This document shows positions 1-9,677 of a DNA stretch of 64,000 bases, piece by piece. The stretch spans positions 496,001 through 560,000 of the forward strand of contig NZ_JABRWJ010000006.1 in assembly GCF_013266755.1 (NCBI RefSeq). The letters are read 5' to 3'. The number at the start of each line of letters is the position of its first letter. Within the stretch, counting starts at the first letter, position 1. The stretch is from Pseudaquabacterium terrae. GTDB taxonomy: Bacteria; Pseudomonadota; Gammaproteobacteria; Burkholderiales; Burkholderiaceae_C. Below the pieces are notes generated by a model, which ran no database searches, was not told the origin of the DNA, and was given only the letters and a program-made list of their open reading frames with translations. The translations under genes were made by a program, and so were the position numbers.

Positions 1-697
1 CGCAAACGCCGAGAAGACCTGTGCCACCTGCGCCGCGCCGTGCAGCGGCCGCGGCACCGCGGCGACCTTGCCGCCGCCGTCGGACAGGAATACCGCATCG
101 TCGGCGAGCAGCGCGGCCAGGCCCTCGACATCGCCTGAGCGGCTGGCGTCGACGAAGGCCCGCAGCAGCGGCATAGCCTCTTCTTCCTGCACGTCGATGC
201 GCGCCTGGCCGGCCTGCACGTGCGCTCGGGCGCGGGCCGCCAACTGGCGGCATGCGGCGGCGCTGCGGCCGAGGCGGGTGGCGATCTCGTCGAAGCCGAT
301 GTCGAAGACGTCGTGCAGCAAGAACGCGGCGCGCTCCAGCGGCGTCAGCCGTTCGAGCGCCAGCAGGAAGGCCACCGACACCTCCTGTGCGTACTCGGCG
401 CGCGCTTCCGGGCCGGCGTCGACCTCGGCCGCGTCGCCGTCGACCAGCGGCTCGGGCAGCCAGACGCCAACGTAGTGCTCGCGCCGCACGCGCGCCGACT
501 GCAGCCGGTCCAGGCACAGGTTCGTGGCCACACGCGACAGCCAGGCGCGCGGCTGCTCGATCGTCGCCGGATCGGCGGCCTGCCAGCGCAGCCAGCAGTC
601 CTGCACGATGTCCTCGGCCTCGGCGCGCGCCGAGCATGCGCCAGGCGAGGGCGCGCAGGTGGCGGCGCTGGGCTTCGAAGACCGCCGCCTCGTTCAT
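1..697 (-). pseudogene. SigJ-type ECF RNA polymerase sigma factor, apparent frameshift, runs off the left edge
   Basis: The gene starts with ATG at 697-695, and its ATG overlaps the TGA of the upstream AhpD-like gene by four bases, so translation is probably coupled. The first 20 or so codons give FEAQRRHLRALAWRMLG, the usual start of sigma region 2. The continuation AEAEDIVQDCWLRW, and then RAWLSRVATNLCLDRLQSA, lies in another frame. The switch falls in a CG run near 621-632, consistent with loss of one GC dinucleotide. Later sequence shows sigma region 4 (DIGFDEIATRLGRS) and the beginning of a SnoaL-like C-terminal domain (LLRAFVDASRSGDVEGLAALL), which defines the SigJ group. The C-terminus lies outside the window. 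A sequencing error in the GC run would give the same picture. Confidence 0.75.
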
Positions 698-1242
698 GGC
701 TTGCCGAATCGCAGTTCCTGCGCGCCGACCTGCACGCGCCGGCAGGCTTCGGCGTGGCCGAGCGCAGACTTGATCATCGGGAACAGCCGTGCCGCCGACA
801 TCGCCAGCGCCAGCGACGCCAGCCCGGCGTCGCCGAAGCGGCGCTGCACGTCGGCGCGCGCCTCGGCGAGCTCGGGCGCCGCGGCGACCCAGGCGCGCGC
901 GAAATGAACGGCGGCGGCCGCGTCGGCATCGAGCGCGCGCAGCGCAGCGTCGTCGTCGGCCAGCACCGCGCGCAGCAGCGCATCGGCCACGCCGTCGGCG
1001 CGTGCCATGTCGACCACCAACTGCGTGCACGGCCCGCAATCCTCGGCGCGCACTGCCACCAGCTTGGCCGCATGCCAGGCGGCGAGCGGCACGGCTTCGC
1101 GGTGGGCGGCCAGCGGCAGGATCTTCGAGAAGCGCCAGAAGCCGCGCCGGCTCGCGGCGAGCAGCGCGCGGGCGTAGTCCATCGGGTAGTTCCAGCGCGT
1201 TTCGAAGGCGGCGAGCTGGCGGCGGATCAGCCATTCGATCAT
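694..1242 (-). CDS. AhpD-like / carboxymuconolactone decarboxylase-family protein
   Basis: This 182-residue protein carries the motif EDCGPCTQLVVDMA, the CxxC centre of AhpD-like proteins of the carboxymuconolactone decarboxylase superfamily, which usually act as peroxidase-linked thiol-disulfide reductants. I chose ATG 1242 because it overlaps the stop of the upstream membrane-protein gene by four bases (ATGA). The gene's own stop overlaps the sigma-factor start in the same way. AhpD-like genes are commonly found beside SigJ-type sigma factors, so a role in an oxidative or envelope stress circuit is a reasonable inference. The exact substrate is unknown. Confidence 0.8.
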   Translation of the reverse strand: MIEWLIRRQLAAFETRWNYPMDYARALLAASRRGFWRFSKILPLAAHREAVPLAAWHAAKLVAVRAEDCGPCTQLVVDMARADGVADALLRAVLADDDAALRALDADAAAAVHFARAWVAAAPELAEARADVQRRFGDAGLASLALAMSAARLFPMIKSALGHAEACRRVQVGAQELRFGKP

Positions 1243-1640
1243 CGCCGGCCTCCCGCAAGCCCCAGCGCCAGCGCGGCCGGCACGATCACGCCGGGCACAT
1301 CGGCCAGCAGCGTGCGCCAGCCGCAGATCCCGGCCAGCGTCTCGCCGACGTGGATCGCCGCATGCAGCAGCAGGAACAGCGCACCGAGCTGCGCCGCCGG
1401 CGCTGCGATCGGGCCCCGCCACGCGCGCCAAGCCAGGCCCAGTGCCGCGGTGGCGTAGGCCGCGCCGATGTCGCGCACGAAGTGCGGATTGAACGGGCCG
1501 GTGAACTCGACGCCGGGCACGCTGCGGTACCAGGTCGCCGGCGCGGCGAGCATCGCAGCGCCATTGGCCAGCAGGCCGCCGGCGAGCAATACGCGCAGCG
1601 CCTGCGGCGCGTGGGAGGAGAGGCTTCGATGGGTGTTCAT
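1239..1640 (-). CDS. Small integral membrane protein of unknown function
   Basis: A 133-residue protein with about four hydrophobic segments (for example LRVLLAGGLLANGAAML, AAYATAALGLAW and QLGALFLLLHAAIHVGE). It contains no motif I can assign with confidence, although the layout resembles small DoxX-like or DUF4345-like membrane proteins. I prefer the ATG at 1640 to a TTG nine bases upstream. It is the first gene of a three-gene unit with the AhpD-like and sigma-factor genes, with four-base overlaps at both junctions, so it probably belongs to the same stress or redox circuit. Confidence 0.6.
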   Translation of the reverse strand: MNTHRSLSSHAPQALRVLLAGGLLANGAAMLAAPATWYRSVPGVEFTGPFNPHFVRDIGAAYATAALGLAWRAWRGPIAAPAAQLGALFLLLHAAIHVGETLAGICGWRTLLADVPGVIVPAALALGLAGGRR

Positions 1641-1676
1641 ACCCACCAAGACGGCGCAGCCCGGCGCCGTGTGACA

Positions 1677-2726
1677 TCAAGCGCGCTGGCGCTCGAGCAG
1701 CATCGCGTCGCCGTAGCTGAAGAAGCGGTAGCGCGACTCGATCGCGTGGCGGTACAGCGCGCGCACCTGCTCGTGGCCGGCGAAGGCCGACACCAGCATC
1801 AGCAGTGTGCTCTTGGGCAGGTGGAAGTTGGTCACCAAGAGGTCGACGACATGGAACGCGAAACCGGGGCGGATGAACAGGTCGGTGTCGCGCGCGCCCG
1901 CCTGCAGCGAGCCGCCGAGCGCCGCCGATTCGAGCGCGCGCAAGGTCGTGGTGCCGGCGGCGACGATGCGGCCGCCGCGTGCGCGCGCCGCGGCGATCGC
2001 GTCGATGGTGGCCTGGCTGACCTCGAACCACTCGCTGTGCATCTTGTGCTCGTCGAGGTTCTCGCTGCGCACCGGCTGGAAGGTGCCGGCGCCGACGTGC
2101 AGCGTGACCTGCGCGCGCTGGACGCCGCGGGCCTGCAGCGCCGCCAGCACCGCGGCGTCGAAGTGCAGCGAAGCGGTCGGCGCGGCGACGGCGCCGGGCC
2201 GCTCGGCGAACACCGTCTGGTAACGCTCGATGTCCTCGGCCGCGTCTTCGTGCGTGATGTACGGCGGCAGCGGCACGTGGCCGTGCTGCTGCAGCAGCGC
2301 GAGCGGATCGGCGGGCAGGCGCAGGTGGAACAGCGCGTCGTCCGGCCCGGCGCGGCCGAGCACCTCGGCCTCGAACGCGCCGTCGGCGAAGCTGATCGTG
2401 CCGCCGGGCTTCGGCGCCTTGCTCGCGCGCAGGTGGGCCAGCACCTCGTGGTTCGGCAGGATGCGCTCGACCAGCGCCTCGACCGCGCCGCCGGTCGGCT
2501 TCTCGCCGTACAGCCGCGCCTTGATCACGCGGGTGTCGTTGAAGACCAGCAGGTCACCGGGCTGCAGCAGCCCGGGCAGCTCGTGGAACACACGGTCGAC
2601 GGGCCATTGGCCGCGGCCGTCGAGCAGCCGCGCGGCGCTGCGGATCGCCGCCGGATGCTGGGCGACCAGCTCGGGCGGCAGGTGGAAGTCGAAATCGCTG
2701 AGGGTGTGGGCGTGGGGCGTCTTCAT
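1677..2726 (-). CDS. queA: S-adenosylmethionine:tRNA ribosyltransferase-isomerase
   Basis: A 349-residue QueA, the cytoplasmic enzyme that transfers the ribosyl part of S-adenosylmethionine to 7-aminomethyl-7-deazaguanine in tRNA, the penultimate step of queuosine synthesis. Family signatures seen are [15 protein letters not shown] near residue 60, [12 protein letters not shown] near 180, [13 protein letters not shown] near 210, and [17 protein letters not shown] near 300. The length matches the family. In many bacteria queA precedes tgt, but here the next genes on the strand are the membrane/AhpD/sigma set, so tgt is not adjacent. The start at ATG 2726 agrees with the conserved N-terminus ([17 protein letters not shown]). 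Confidence 0.97.
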   Translation of the reverse strand: MKTPHAHTLSDFDFHLPPELVAQHPAAIRSAARLLDGRGQWPVDRVFHELPGLLQPGDLLVFNDTRVIKARLYGEKPTGGAVEALVERILPNHEVLAHLRASKAPKPGGTISFADGAFEAEVLGRAGPDDALFHLRLPADPLALLQQHGHVPLPPYITHEDAAEDIERYQTVFAERPGAVAAPTASLHFDAAVLAALQARGVQRAQVTLHVGAGTFQPVRSENLDEHKMHSEWFEVSQATIDAIAAARARGGRIVAAGTTTLRALESAALGGSLQAGARDTDLFIRPGFAFHVVDLLVTNFHLPKSTLLMLVSAFAGHEQVRALYRHAIESRYRFFSYGDAMLLERQRA

Positions 2727-2807
2727 CGTGCACAGGCTTTACCGGCCTGGTGGCAGAGTGCGGGGACCGGGCGATTGTTCCATGCCGGTCGCCGCCGGGC
2801 CGTTCCC

Positions 2808-2870
2808 AAGGCGACCGACCCCCTCGGGGGGCCAGCCCGAAGGGCTGTGGGGGCGCTCGCTTGCAGGTGT
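2808..2870. repeat. GC-rich intergenic element (CCCCCGAGGGGG type)
   Basis: The gap between mrcA and queA holds a run with the inverted core CCCCCTCGGGGGG at about 2820 and a second small hairpin, AGCCCGAAGGGCT, just after it. Read on the minus strand, the core GCCCCCCGAGGGGG matches the element at 12490-12510. It looks like a dispersed palindromic intergenic repeat of the kind frequent in Burkholderiales chromosomes. No coding sequence was seen here. Confidence 0.5.
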
Positions 2871-2892
2871 TTGCTTACGGCCGACCGCTCGA

Positions 2893-5238
2893 TCAGGTGC
2901 CCGGGGCGGCGCCGGACGCCGCCGAAGCAGGGGGCATCGGCGGCTCGGGCACCAGCTCGAAGCCGATCTGGCGCACGTACTGCCCGTCGGCCCATTCGTC
3001 GTAGAGCCAGTCGCTGCCGCTGCGTTGCAGGCCTTCCGGCGGGTCGCGCTGGGCTTGCGCCGGCACGCCGCTCAGCGCCTGGCGCATGTAGGCGATCCAC
3101 ACCGGCAGCGCGAGGCCGCCGCCGGATTCGCGGTCGCCCAGGCTCCTCGGAACGTCGTAGCCGATCCAGACCACTGCCACCAGCGAGGGCTGGAAGCCGG
3201 CGAACCAGGCGTCGACCGCGTCGTTGGTGGTGCCGGTCTTGCCGTACAGGTCGCTGCGGCCGAGCTGGGCCTGCGCCTTCGCGGCGGTGCCCGAGCGCGT
3301 GACCTCGTTCAACAGGCTGTTGGTGACGAAGACGTTGCGCGCCGGCAGCACGCGCGCCTCCTCGGCCAGCGGCTCCGCCGGCGGCGCCTCGTACAGCACG
3401 GCACCCTTGGCATCGGTGATGCGCTCGATCAGCAGCGGCGTGACGTGCCAGCCGCCGTTGGCGAACACCGCGTAGGCCTGCGCCAGCTGCAGCGGGGTCG
3501 TCGAGCCGGTGCCGAGCGCCAGCGTCAGGTTGTCCGGCTGGCGCTCGGCGTCGAAGCCGAAGCGCTGCATCCAGTCGCGCATCGGACCCAGGCCCACGTG
3601 CTGCAGCAGCCGCACGCTGACCGAGTTCTTCGAGCGCGCCAGCGCCTCGCGCAGCCGCATCGGGCCGTCGAACTGGCCGTCGGAATTCTTCGGCGACCAG
3701 CTGCCCGGCCCGTCGGCGCCGGGCAGCGAGAGCTCGGCGTCGTTGACCAGCGTCGCCGGCATCACGCCGTGCTCGAGGGCCGCCGAATACAGGAAGGGCT
3801 TGAAGCTCGAGCCGGGCTGGCGCCAGGCCTGCAGCACGTGGTCGAAGTTCTGCTCGGTGAAATCGAAGCCGCCGACCCAGGCGCGCACGCGGCCACTCTG
3901 CGGGTCGAGTGACACGAGCGCACCCTCCGCCTCGGGCCATTGCGCGATCTGCCACAGCACTTCACCCTTCGGCCCGCGCTTGTCCTGCTGCATCGCGCGC
4001 ACCACCGAGCCGCGGCGGATCGCCAGCTCGCGGCGCGCCTTCGGCTGCAGCCCGGGCTGCGCCCAGCGCAGGCCCTCGCCGGTGATCGCCAGTTGCTCGC
4101 CGCTGGCCAGCTGCAGCAGCACCTCGCGCGGCGTCGCGGCCAGCACGATCGCGCTGCGCAGCATCTCGTCGTCGTGGTGCTCCTTCAGCGCGAGTGCGGC
4201 GGCGCGTTCGAGCTCGGGCGCCGGCGTGCCTTCGGGCGGCAGGTCTTCCTGGTCCTCGGGGCCGCGCCAGGGCTGCTTGCGCTCGTGTTCCAGCACGCCG
4301 CGGCGCAGCGCGGCCCAGGCGGCGGCCTGGTCGGCCGCGCGCAGCGAGGTGGTGACGCGGATGCCCTGCGCGTACACCTCCTGGCCGAAGCGCTCGACGA
4401 CCCAGCGCCGCGCCAGCTCGGCGACGTGTTCGGCATGCAGCACGCCGTCGCGACCCGAGCGGATCTTCAGCGGCTCGATGCGCGCGGCACTCCACTGCTT
4501 CTCGTCGATCACGCCGGTGTCGCGCATGCGCAGCAGCACCGTCAGCTGGCGGGATTTCGCGCGCTCAAGGTTGGTCACCGGGTTGGCATACGACGGGTTC
4601 TGCGGCAGCCCGGCCAGCATCGCGGCCTCGGCAATCGACAGCTGCTCGAGCTTCTTGCCGTAGTAGGTCTGCGCCGCGGCGGCAAAGCCGTAGGCGCGCT
4701 GGCCGAGGTAGATCTGGTTCATGTACAGACCCAGGATCTGGTCCTTCGACAGCTCACGCTCGATGCGCAGCGCCAGCAGCGCTTCCTTCAGCTTGCGCTC
4801 GGGGGTGCGGCGCGCGCTCAGGAAGAAGTTGCGCGCCACTTGCTGCGTGATCGTCGACGCGCCGTGGATGCGTCCGCCGGTCAAGGCAGCGCCGACGGCG
4901 CGCGTGACGCCGATCCAGTCGATGCCGCTGTGGGTGCGAAAACGCGCATCCTCGACCGCCAGCACCGCGTCCTGCATCAGCTTCGGGATTTCCTCGATCG
5001 GCCGGTAGTGGCGGCGTTCGGCGCCGAACTGCGCGATCTCGACGCCGTCGCTGCTCAGGATCTGCAGCGGCTGGCGCGGCTGGTAGGCGGTGACACGGTC
5101 CAGCGCCGGCAATTGCGGCAGCACCAGCGCGATCGCCAGCACCAGCGCGGCGATGGCGCCGATGCCGAGGCCGAGGGTCGCGCCGAGACCGAAGCGCAGC
5201 GCGCGGCGGCGGTCGAAGCGGGGAAGACTGAGATTCAT
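2893..5238 (-). CDS. mrcA: Penicillin-binding protein 1A (bifunctional transglycosylase/transpeptidase)
   Basis: A 781-residue class A penicillin-binding protein, anchored by one transmembrane helix (about residues 14-40) and acting in the periplasm. The glycosyltransferase-51 domain shows the catalytic glutamate in AVEDARF (E96), followed by GASTITQQVARN and KEALLALRIE. The transpeptidase domain has SxxK at S477-K480 (GSSFKP), then SKNS, and the KTGTTND box at K667. It polymerises and cross-links peptidoglycan. In many proteobacteria ponA/mrcA lies beside the pil genes; here it is followed by queA on the same strand with a 166-base gap that contains a repeat, so a shared transcript is not certain. 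Confidence 0.96.
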   Translation of the reverse strand: MNLSLPRFDRRRALRFGLGATLGLGIGAIAALVLAIALVLPQLPALDRVTAYQPRQPLQILSSDGVEIAQFGAERRHYRPIEEIPKLMQDAVLAVEDARFRTHSGIDWIGVTRAVGAALTGGRIHGASTITQQVARNFFLSARRTPERKLKEALLALRIERELSKDQILGLYMNQIYLGQRAYGFAAAAQTYYGKKLEQLSIAEAAMLAGLPQNPSYANPVTNLERAKSRQLTVLLRMRDTGVIDEKQWSAARIEPLKIRSGRDGVLHAEHVAELARRWVVERFGQEVYAQGIRVTTSLRAADQAAAWAALRRGVLEHERKQPWRGPEDQEDLPPEGTPAPELERAAALALKEHHDDEMLRSAIVLAATPREVLLQLASGEQLAITGEGLRWAQPGLQPKARRELAIRRGSVVRAMQQDKRGPKGEVLWQIAQWPEAEGALVSLDPQSGRVRAWVGGFDFTEQNFDHVLQAWRQPGSSFKPFLYSAALEHGVMPATLVNDAELSLPGADGPGSWSPKNSDGQFDGPMRLREALARSKNSVSVRLLQHVGLGPMRDWMQRFGFDAERQPDNLTLALGTGSTTPLQLAQAYAVFANGGWHVTPLLIERITDAKGAVLYEAPPAEPLAEEARVLPARNVFVTNSLLNEVTRSGTAAKAQAQLGRSDLYGKTGTTNDAVDAWFAGFQPSLVAVVWIGYDVPRSLGDRESGGGLALPVWIAYMRQALSGVPAQAQRDPPEGLQRSGSDWLYDEWADGQYVRQIGFELVPEPPMPPASAASGAAPGT

Positions 5239-5361
5239 ACCAGCGCGCGATTATCCGAAGTTGCGGGCGCTGCCCTCGGTTAGCATCGCAACCGGCTGTG
5301 CGCAAAGCACGGCCGGCGTCGCTCGGACGGTTCCGGGCGCTTACGTTGAAAGCAAACTTCC

Positions 5362-6564
5362 ATGTCGGTTTCCGGCCAGCGCCGCTTTGCGCGCATCGAT
5401 CGTCTTCCCCCGTACGTCTTCAACATCACCGCCGAGCTGCGCGCCGCCGCCCGCCGCCGCGGCGAGGACATCGTCGACATGAGCATGGGCAACCCCGACG
5501 GGGCCACGCCTGCGCACATCGTCGCCAAGCTGGCCGAGGTCGCGCAGCGCCCCGACACGCATGGCTACTCGGCGAGCAAGGGCATCCCGCGGCTGCGGCG
5601 CGCGATCTCGCACTGGTACCGCGAGCGCTACGCGGTGGACATCGATCCCGAGCGCGAGGCGATCGTGACCATCGGCTCGAAGGAGGGCCTGGCGCACTTG
5701 ATGCTCGCGACGCTGGACCGCGGCGATTCGGTGCTGGTGCCTGACCCGAGCTACCCGATCCACATCTACGGCGCGGTGATCGCCGGCGCCGACATCCGCT
5801 CCGTCCCGGTGGCCGAGGGCATCGACTTTTTCGCCGAGCTGGAGAAGGCGATCCGCGGCAGCTACCCGAAGCCGAAGATGATGGTGCTGGGCTTCCCGTC
5901 GAACCCGACCGCGCAGTGCGTCGAGCTCGACTTCTTCGCCCGCGTGATCGCGCTGGCCAAGAAGCACGAGATCCTGGTGGTGCACGACCTGGCCTACGCC
6001 GACATCGTCTACGACGGCTGGAAGGCGCCCTCGATCATGCAGATCCCGGGCGCGAAGGACGTGGCGGTCGAGTTCTTCACCTTGAGCAAGAGCTACAACA
6101 TGGCCGGCTGGCGTGTCGGCTTCATGGTCGGCAATGCCGGCCTGGTGCACGCACTCGCTCGCATCAAGAGTTATCACGACTACGGCAGCTTCACGCCGGT
6201 GCAGGTCGCAGCGATCGCCGCGCTCGAAGGCGACCAGCAGTGCGTCAAGGACATCGTGGCCACCTACCAGAAGCGGCGCGACGTGCTGGTCAAGGGCCTG
6301 CGCGAAGCGGGCTGGCCGGTGGAATGCCCGAAGGCCTCGATGTACATCTGGGCCAGGATCCCCGAGGCCTACCGCGCGCTCGGCTCGCTGGAATTTTCCA
6401 AGCAGCTGCTGGCCAAGGCCCGAGTCAGCGTCTCGCCCGGCATCGGCTTCGGCGACCACGGCGACGAGCATGTGCGCTTCGCGCTGATCGAGAACGAATC
6501 GCGCATCCGCCAGGCGGTGCGGGGCATCAAGGCGATGTTCAAGGCCGACGGCGTGGCGGGCTGA
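5362..6564 (+). CDS. alaC: PLP-dependent aminotransferase, AlaC (alanine transaminase) type
   Basis: A 400-residue fold-type I aminotransferase. The PLP lysine is K243 in [15 protein letters not shown]; substrate and cofactor motifs include [19 protein letters not shown] and GFPSNPTAQ. These match the AlaC/YfdZ subgroup that interconverts alanine and pyruvate. In many Burkholderiales this gene stands directly upstream of hom and thrC, but neither is here. The start ATG 5362 gives the conserved N-terminus ([22 protein letters not shown]); no clear ribosome-binding site precedes it. It is transcribed divergently from mrcA across a 123-base gap. Confidence 0.9.
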   Translation: MSVSGQRRFARIDRLPPYVFNITAELRAAARRRGEDIVDMSMGNPDGATPAHIVAKLAEVAQRPDTHGYSASKGIPRLRRAISHWYRERYAVDIDPEREAIVTIGSKEGLAHLMLATLDRGDSVLVPDPSYPIHIYGAVIAGADIRSVPVAEGIDFFAELEKAIRGSYPKPKMMVLGFPSNPTAQCVELDFFARVIALAKKHEILVVHDLAYADIVYDGWKAPSIMQIPGAKDVAVEFFTLSKSYNMAGWRVGFMVGNAGLVHALARIKSYHDYGSFTPVQVAAIAALEGDQQCVKDIVATYQKRRDVLVKGLREAGWPVECPKASMYIWARIPEAYRALGSLEFSKQLLAKARVSVSPGIGFGDHGDEHVRFALIENESRIRQAVRGIKAMFKADGVAG

Positions 6565-6677
6565 TCCCGCCCCCCGAGCGCGGGGGATGGGTTGGCCCGC
6601 GGGCGTGCCGGATGCCGCTTGCTTTCGATCTGCGCAGGCGCAGAATGTTTGCGAGCAGACTTCCCGAAGGAGCGGCC

Positions 6678-7061
6678 ATGGGCACGTCGACCTGGATTCC
6701 CGGTGTCAGCCCCGATCGGCGGTCAGGGGGTCCCGATCGGCGCGTCGCGCAATCGATCCTCTGCCAGGAGGCGCTGGCGCGCATCGTCGTCGAGACGCGC
6801 GGCGAGGATTCGTACGCCGGCCGCGCGCTGCAGGAGCTCGCGCGGCGGCGCGCCGAGGCCCCCGAGCCGGCCACCGGCGACGACGAGCTGGTGATCTACT
6901 CGCTGCGCGGGCGCTGGCTGGTCGGCACCGTGCGCGAGGTGCGCGCCGAGATGGTCGAGGCCGCGCAATCCGCCTGCCGGCGCCGCTCGAGCGCGGCGGC
7001 GACGCTGGCCGAGCAGCAGCTCGCGGCCGAGCTGCCGCCGGGCAGCACCGAGTCGCACTGA
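6678..7061 (+). CDS. Hypothetical protein, 127 residues
   Basis: I do not recognise this protein. ATG 6678 follows a good ribosome-binding site (GAAGGAG, 6-7 bases upstream). The sequence is charged and cytoplasmic-looking: an Arg-rich start (SPDRRSGGPDRR), then a helical part (QEALARIVVETRGEDSY) and the strand-like segment ELVIYSLRGRWLVGTVREVRAEM. There is no signal peptide or membrane segment. It lies 113 bases after alaC and ends 36 bases before the convergent glpK, so it is probably expressed alone or by read-through from alaC. Confidence 0.55.
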   Translation: MGTSTWIPGVSPDRRSGGPDRRVAQSILCQEALARIVVETRGEDSYAGRALQELARRRAEAPEPATGDDELVIYSLRGRWLVGTVREVRAEMVEAAQSACRRRSSAAATLAEQQLAAELPPGSTESH

Positions 7062-7097
7062 ACGGCCGACCACCGCGCGGATGCGAGCGAAGCCACC

Positions 7098-8591
7098 TCA
7101 GGCCACCGTCGACTGCCGCACCGCCCGTTCCCAACGCGCCATCAGCTCGGCCGCACGTTCACGCGGCAAGGTCGGATGAAAACGCCGCTCGACCTGCCAT
7201 AGCGCGGAGAGTTCTTCCAGCCCCGCATACACGCCGGTCGCCAAACCCGCCAAGTAAGCGGCCCCGAGCGCAGTCGTCTCGACGACCTGCGGCCGCACGA
7301 CCGGGATGCCCAGCAGGTCGGCCTGGAACTGCATCAGCAGGTTGTTGACGCAGGCGCCGCCGTCGACGCGCAGTTCCGCCACCGCCGCGCCGCCGGCGGC
7401 CTGCGCATCGCGGCTCATCGCCTGCAGCAGCGCCGCGCTCTGGAACGCGATGCTCTCCAGCGCCGCGCGCGCGATGTGCGCCATCGTGCTGCCGCGCGTC
7501 AGGCCGGTGATGGTGCCGCGCGCGTTCGCGTCCCAGTAGGGCGCGCCCAGGCCGGTGAAGGCCGGCACGACCATCACGCCGCCGGAGTCGGGCACGCTCT
7601 CGGCCAGCGCCTGCACCTCGCCGCTGGCCTTGATCGCGTTCAGGCCGTCGCGCAGCCATTGCACGACCGCGCCGCCGATGAAGACGCTGCCCTCGAACGC
7701 GAATTCGGGTTTGTTCGACGGTTGCGCGGCACTGGTGGTGATCAGCCCGTTGGCCGACACCTGGAACTTCTCGCCGGTGTGCATCAGCATGAAGCAGCCG
7801 GTGCCATAGGTGTTCTTCGCGAGCCCGGCCGAGAAGCAGGCCTGGCCGAAGAGGGCGCTCTGCTGGTCACCGGCGATGCCGGCGATCGGGATCGCGCCGC
7901 CGAAGTGCGCCGCATCGGTCTCGCCGAAGACATGGCTCGACGGATGCACCTGCGGCAGCAGGCTGTCGGGCACGTGCAGCACCTTCAGCAGCTCGTGGTC
8001 CCAGGTGTTGTGGCGGATGTCGAACAACATCGTGCGCGCGGCGTTGCTGACGTCGGTGGCGTGCACGCGGCCGTTGGTCAGCTTCCACAGCAGCCAGCTG
8101 TCGACGGTGCCGAAGGCGAGTTCCCCTTGCGCGGCGGCGATGTGCGCGCCGCTGGCGTGGTCGAGGATCCAGCGGATCTTGGTGGCCGAGAAATACGCGT
8201 CGACCACCAGCCCGGTCGATTGGCGGATCGTCTCGGCATGGCCTTGCGCACGCAGCTGCGCGCACAGCGGCTCGCCGCGCCGGTCCTGCCAGACGATGGC
8301 GTTGTGCACCGGCTGCCCGGTGCGGCGGTTCCAGACGACGGTGGTCTCGCGCTGGTTGGTGATGCCGATCGCCTTGATGTCCTTGGCCGTCAGTCCGGCC
8401 TGCGCGAGCGCCTGCTGCGCGGTGGCGAGCTGGCTTTGCCAGATCTCTTCCGGGTCGTGCTCGACCCAGCCCGGCTGCGGAAAGATCTGGCGAAATTCAC
8501 GCTGCGCCATCGCGACGATGTGGCCGTCGCGATCGAAGACGATGCTGCGCGAGCTGGAGGTGCCCTGGTCGAGGGCGAGCAGGTAGGTCAT
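7098..8591 (-). CDS. glpK: Glycerol kinase
   Basis: A 497-residue FGGY-family kinase that phosphorylates glycerol to glycerol-3-phosphate. The N-terminal phosphate-binding segment [14 protein letters not shown], the conserved [12 protein letters not shown], the [11 protein letters not shown] region and the late [17 protein letters not shown] motif are all present, and the length equals the family standard. The product feeds GlpD, encoded divergently at 9744, and the substrate is imported by the GlpSTPQUV transporter downstream of glpD. It sits 172 bases after glpR on the same strand. That gap shows no repeat of the GlpR-like boxes found upstream of glpR, so glpR-glpK may be one transcript. 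Confidence 0.97.
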   Translation of the reverse strand: MTYLLALDQGTSSSRSIVFDRDGHIVAMAQREFRQIFPQPGWVEHDPEEIWQSQLATAQQALAQAGLTAKDIKAIGITNQRETTVVWNRRTGQPVHNAIVWQDRRGEPLCAQLRAQGHAETIRQSTGLVVDAYFSATKIRWILDHASGAHIAAAQGELAFGTVDSWLLWKLTNGRVHATDVSNAARTMLFDIRHNTWDHELLKVLHVPDSLLPQVHPSSHVFGETDAAHFGGAIPIAGIAGDQQSALFGQACFSAGLAKNTYGTGCFMLMHTGEKFQVSANGLITTSAAQPSNKPEFAFEGSVFIGGAVVQWLRDGLNAIKASGEVQALAESVPDSGGVMVVPAFTGLGAPYWDANARGTITGLTRGSTMAHIARAALESIAFQSAALLQAMSRDAQAAGGAAVAELRVDGGACVNNLLMQFQADLLGIPVVRPQVVETTALGAAYLAGLATGVYAGLEELSALWQVERRFHPTLPRERAAELMARWERAVRQSTVA

Positions 8592-8763
8592 TTCTGTTGC
8601 TCCGCGCTGGCGAGTGGCTGTTTGCGGCCCGTTGCTGCCATTGCGATTGAAGACTCAGCGAGATCAGGCCGCCAGAGTGCCCTGTTGCGCTCGTGTCCCC
8701 CGTGGCCTTGGCTCGCTCTGTCTCTGCATGCGGCGCCGAACGACCGCAACCGACCGTGAGTCG

Positions 8764-9549
8764 TCATGCCGTCGCCTCCACCGCCCGCCCGACCACATCG
8801 CAATCAACCCCCGCATCCGCCAGCAGCGCCGGGAAAGGCTCCGGCGGCTCGCGGTCGGTGAAGATGCGATCGATCTCCGACAGCCGTGCCAGTTCGACCA
8901 TCGCCGGGCGGTTGAACTTGGTGTGGTCGGCAGCGAGCCAGGTTTCGCGCGAGTGCTCGATGATCGTGCGCGCCACCTTCACCTCGCGGTAGTCGAAGTC
9001 GCGCAGCGTGCCGTCGGCCTCGATCGCCGAGATGCCGATCAGGCCGATGTCGACGCGGAACTGGCGCATGAAGTCGATCGTCGCTTCGCCGATCACGCCG
9101 CGGTCGCGGCTGCGCACCAGGCCGCCGGCGACGATCAGCTCGCAGTCGGGGTTGTCGGACAGGATCAGCGCCACGTTCAGGTTGTTCGTTATCACGCGCA
9201 ACCCCTTGCGCCGCACCAGCTCGCGCGCCACCGCCTCGATCGTCGTGCCGATGTTCATGATCAGCGAGCAGCCGTCGGGAATGCGCGCCGCGATCAGCCG
9301 GGCGATCAAGGTCTTGCCGTCGGCGTTCAAGGATTGGCGCTGCCGGTAGGCGATGTTCTCGGTGGTCGAGCTCAGCACGCGCACGCCGCCGTGGAAGCGC
9401 GCGACCAGGCCGGCATCGGCCATGCGCTGCACGTCGCGCCGCACCGTCTGCAGCGTGACGCCGAGCTTGTCGGCAAGGGCCTCGACGGTGACGCTGCCGC
9501 GCGCCTGCACTTCCTCGAGCAACTGGGCCTGGCGGGGGTTGGGCGTCAT
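8764..9549 (-). CDS. glpR: DeoR-family repressor of glycerol metabolism
   Basis: A 261-residue DeoR-family regulator: an N-terminal helix-turn-helix at about residues 20-45 (VEALADKLGVTLQTVRRDV) and a C-terminal sugar-phosphate-sensing domain (DGCSLIMNIGTTIEAVARELV, LIVAGGLVRSRDRGVIG). It is expected to respond to glycerol-3-phosphate and to repress glp genes. The start ATG 9549 was chosen because the family begins with a short lead before RQAQLLEEV; a longer frame reaching 9645 would run through the promoter and operator sequences. It is divergent from glpD and upstream of glpK. Confidence 0.9.
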   Translation of the reverse strand: MTPNPRQAQLLEEVQARGSVTVEALADKLGVTLQTVRRDVQRMADAGLVARFHGGVRVLSSTTENIAYRQRQSLNADGKTLIARLIAARIPDGCSLIMNIGTTIEAVARELVRRKGLRVITNNLNVALILSDNPDCELIVAGGLVRSRDRGVIGEATIDFMRQFRVDIGLIGISAIEADGTLRDFDYREVKVARTIIEHSRETWLAADHTKFNRPAMVELARLSEIDRIFTDREPPEPFPALLADAGVDCDVVGRAVEATA

Positions 9550-9553
9550 GTTC

Positions 9554-9567
9554 GGAAACGAAAACGG
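9554..9567. promoter_or_regulatory. Putative GlpR operator, glpR side
   Basis: The segment GGAAACGAAAACGG carries the AACGAAAACG core that recurs at 9662-9677. It lies a few bases upstream of the glpR start codon and downstream of its proposed promoter, as expected for autorepression. The assignment rests on repetition of the motif within the window and on the position. Confidence 0.5.
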
Positions 9568-9601
9568 TTGTGCGGACCGGAGCCTAAAGCGAACCAAAAC
9601 G

Positions 9602-9653
9602 AATCTAACTAGGGAAAACCACGCCTTCAAACAAGGGAAGCGCAAGCTATAAA
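9602..9653. promoter_or_regulatory. Overlapping divergent promoters of glpR and glpD
   Basis: On the minus strand TTGAAG (9630-9625), a 17-base spacer and TAGATT (9607-9602) form a sigma-70-like promoter for glpR. On the plus strand TTCAAA (9626-9631), a 16-base spacer and TATAAA (9648-9653) form one for glpD. The two -35 boxes share the same bases, so the promoters are face to back and could be controlled together. The surroundings are strikingly AT-rich for this genome. This is read from consensus only. Confidence 0.5.
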
Positions 9654-9661
9654 GAAAAAAA

Positions 9662-9677
9662 GAAAACGAAAACGAAC
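9662..9677. promoter_or_regulatory. Putative GlpR operator, glpD side
   Basis: The segment GAAAACGAAAACGAAC contains two copies of GAAAACG in direct order and lies just after the proposed glpD -10 box, across the likely transcription start. A related motif is at 9554-9567, and a weaker GAACCAAAACG is at 9591-9601. Direct repeats of this type are typical of DeoR-family sites. Binding by GlpR is inferred. Confidence 0.5.

Noticed and set aside
9549-9645. Longer glpR starting at 9645
   Set aside because: The added N-terminus (FSLVRFVLVRF) would be coded by the promoter-operator region and is not found in DeoR proteins.
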